This document shows, one piece after another, positions 63,950 to 64,000 of a DNA stretch of 64,000 bases. Made by a program: the position numbers and the translations under genes. This DNA is from an uncultured Ilyobacter sp. Its GTDB lineage: Bacteria > Fusobacteriota > Fusobacteriia > Fusobacteriales > Fusobacteriaceae. Under the pieces are notes generated by a model. That model saw only the letters and a list, made by a program, of their open reading frames with translations. It was not told the origin of the DNA and did no database searches. Numbering within the stretch: position 1 is the stretch's first letter; every line of letters begins with the position of its first letter. The stretch covers positions 1,426,001-1,490,000 of the forward strand of contig NZ_OY764864.1 in assembly GCF_963668515.1 (NCBI RefSeq), in the 5' to 3' direction.

Positions 63950-64000
63950 GCGGGCAAGTGCGTAGCGGCCGATCCTCCCCCGCTACCGCCACGCCCTAAA

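Noticed and set aside
1..64000. tRNA, rRNA, riboswitch or insertion sequence
   Set aside because: None was recognised by eye on either strand; a covariance-model scan was not possible.

Overview
The window is high-GC bacterial DNA that reads as a member of the Planctomycetota, most likely from the Phycisphaerae side. This is an inference. It rests on three large secreted proteins ending in dockerin-type repeats (DxDxDxxV..DL), a planctomycete-like type II secretion/type IV pilus cluster with very long secretin-type proteins, dispersed palindromes carrying CACTGCTTCAAGCAGTG, a sulfatase-fold protein, and scattered rather than operonic housekeeping genes. No 16S gene or other decisive marker is present.

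Layout. 1-1584: 3' part of glycogen phosphorylase. 1748-2125: small STAS-like protein. 2330-12489 (minus): three exported dockerin proteins, namely a subtilase, a TPR/Asp-box lipoprotein, and a large protein with a cohesin-like domain, HYR-like repeats and dockerin-like repeats. 12658-14997: an MFS transporter and a divergent DUF3800 protein. 15244-17423 (minus): rpmB-gatC-gatA. 17695-24738 (plus): a sulfatase-fold protein, a M24 peptidase, accB-accC, a PGDH-like protein and an exported cyclophilin. 24890-51120 (minus): a run of about 26 kb holding a type II secretion/type IV pilus-like system (gspF-G-H-I-J-K, a PilM-PilN fusion, a PilO/GspC-like protein), two giant secretin-type ORFs, a lipoprotein, an MreD-like protein, an alpha/beta hydrolase lipoprotein and a CBS protein. 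51430-56155: a degenerate DEAD-box helicase, a DUF6941-like protein, and a BatD/BatE-like pair. 56367-58624 (minus): three overlapping PilZ genes. 59118-63949: a PEGA lipoprotein, a LuxR-type regulator, a family 4 uracil-DNA glycosylase, a secreted metallophosphoesterase-like protein and a family 2 glycosyltransferase.

The most striking feature is the secretin locus (27426-41781). The upstream ORF (2384 aa) has a signal peptide, an N0-like domain and about 25 N1-type secretin repeats, but no secretin barrel domain. The downstream ORF (about 2409 aa) has about 21 more repeats and the secretin domain, but no signal peptide. The two lie in different frames, overlap by 29 nt, and one N-domain appears to be split across the junction. 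Removing one nucleotide would give a single protein of 4784 aa. I read this as one giant secretin with about 45 stacked periplasmic domains, divided by a programmed frameshift, a real mutation or an assembly indel.

The exported proteins with dockerin, cohesin-like, PEGA and Asp-box domains are plausible users of this export machinery. Three copies of one palindromic repeat family each sit between convergent genes, where they probably act as bidirectional terminators. Several proteins keep a family fold but have lost catalytic residues: the sulfatase, the PGDH-like protein, the DEAD-box protein, the LuxR receiver and the metallophosphoesterase. No CRISPR array, tRNA, rRNA or insertion sequence was found.
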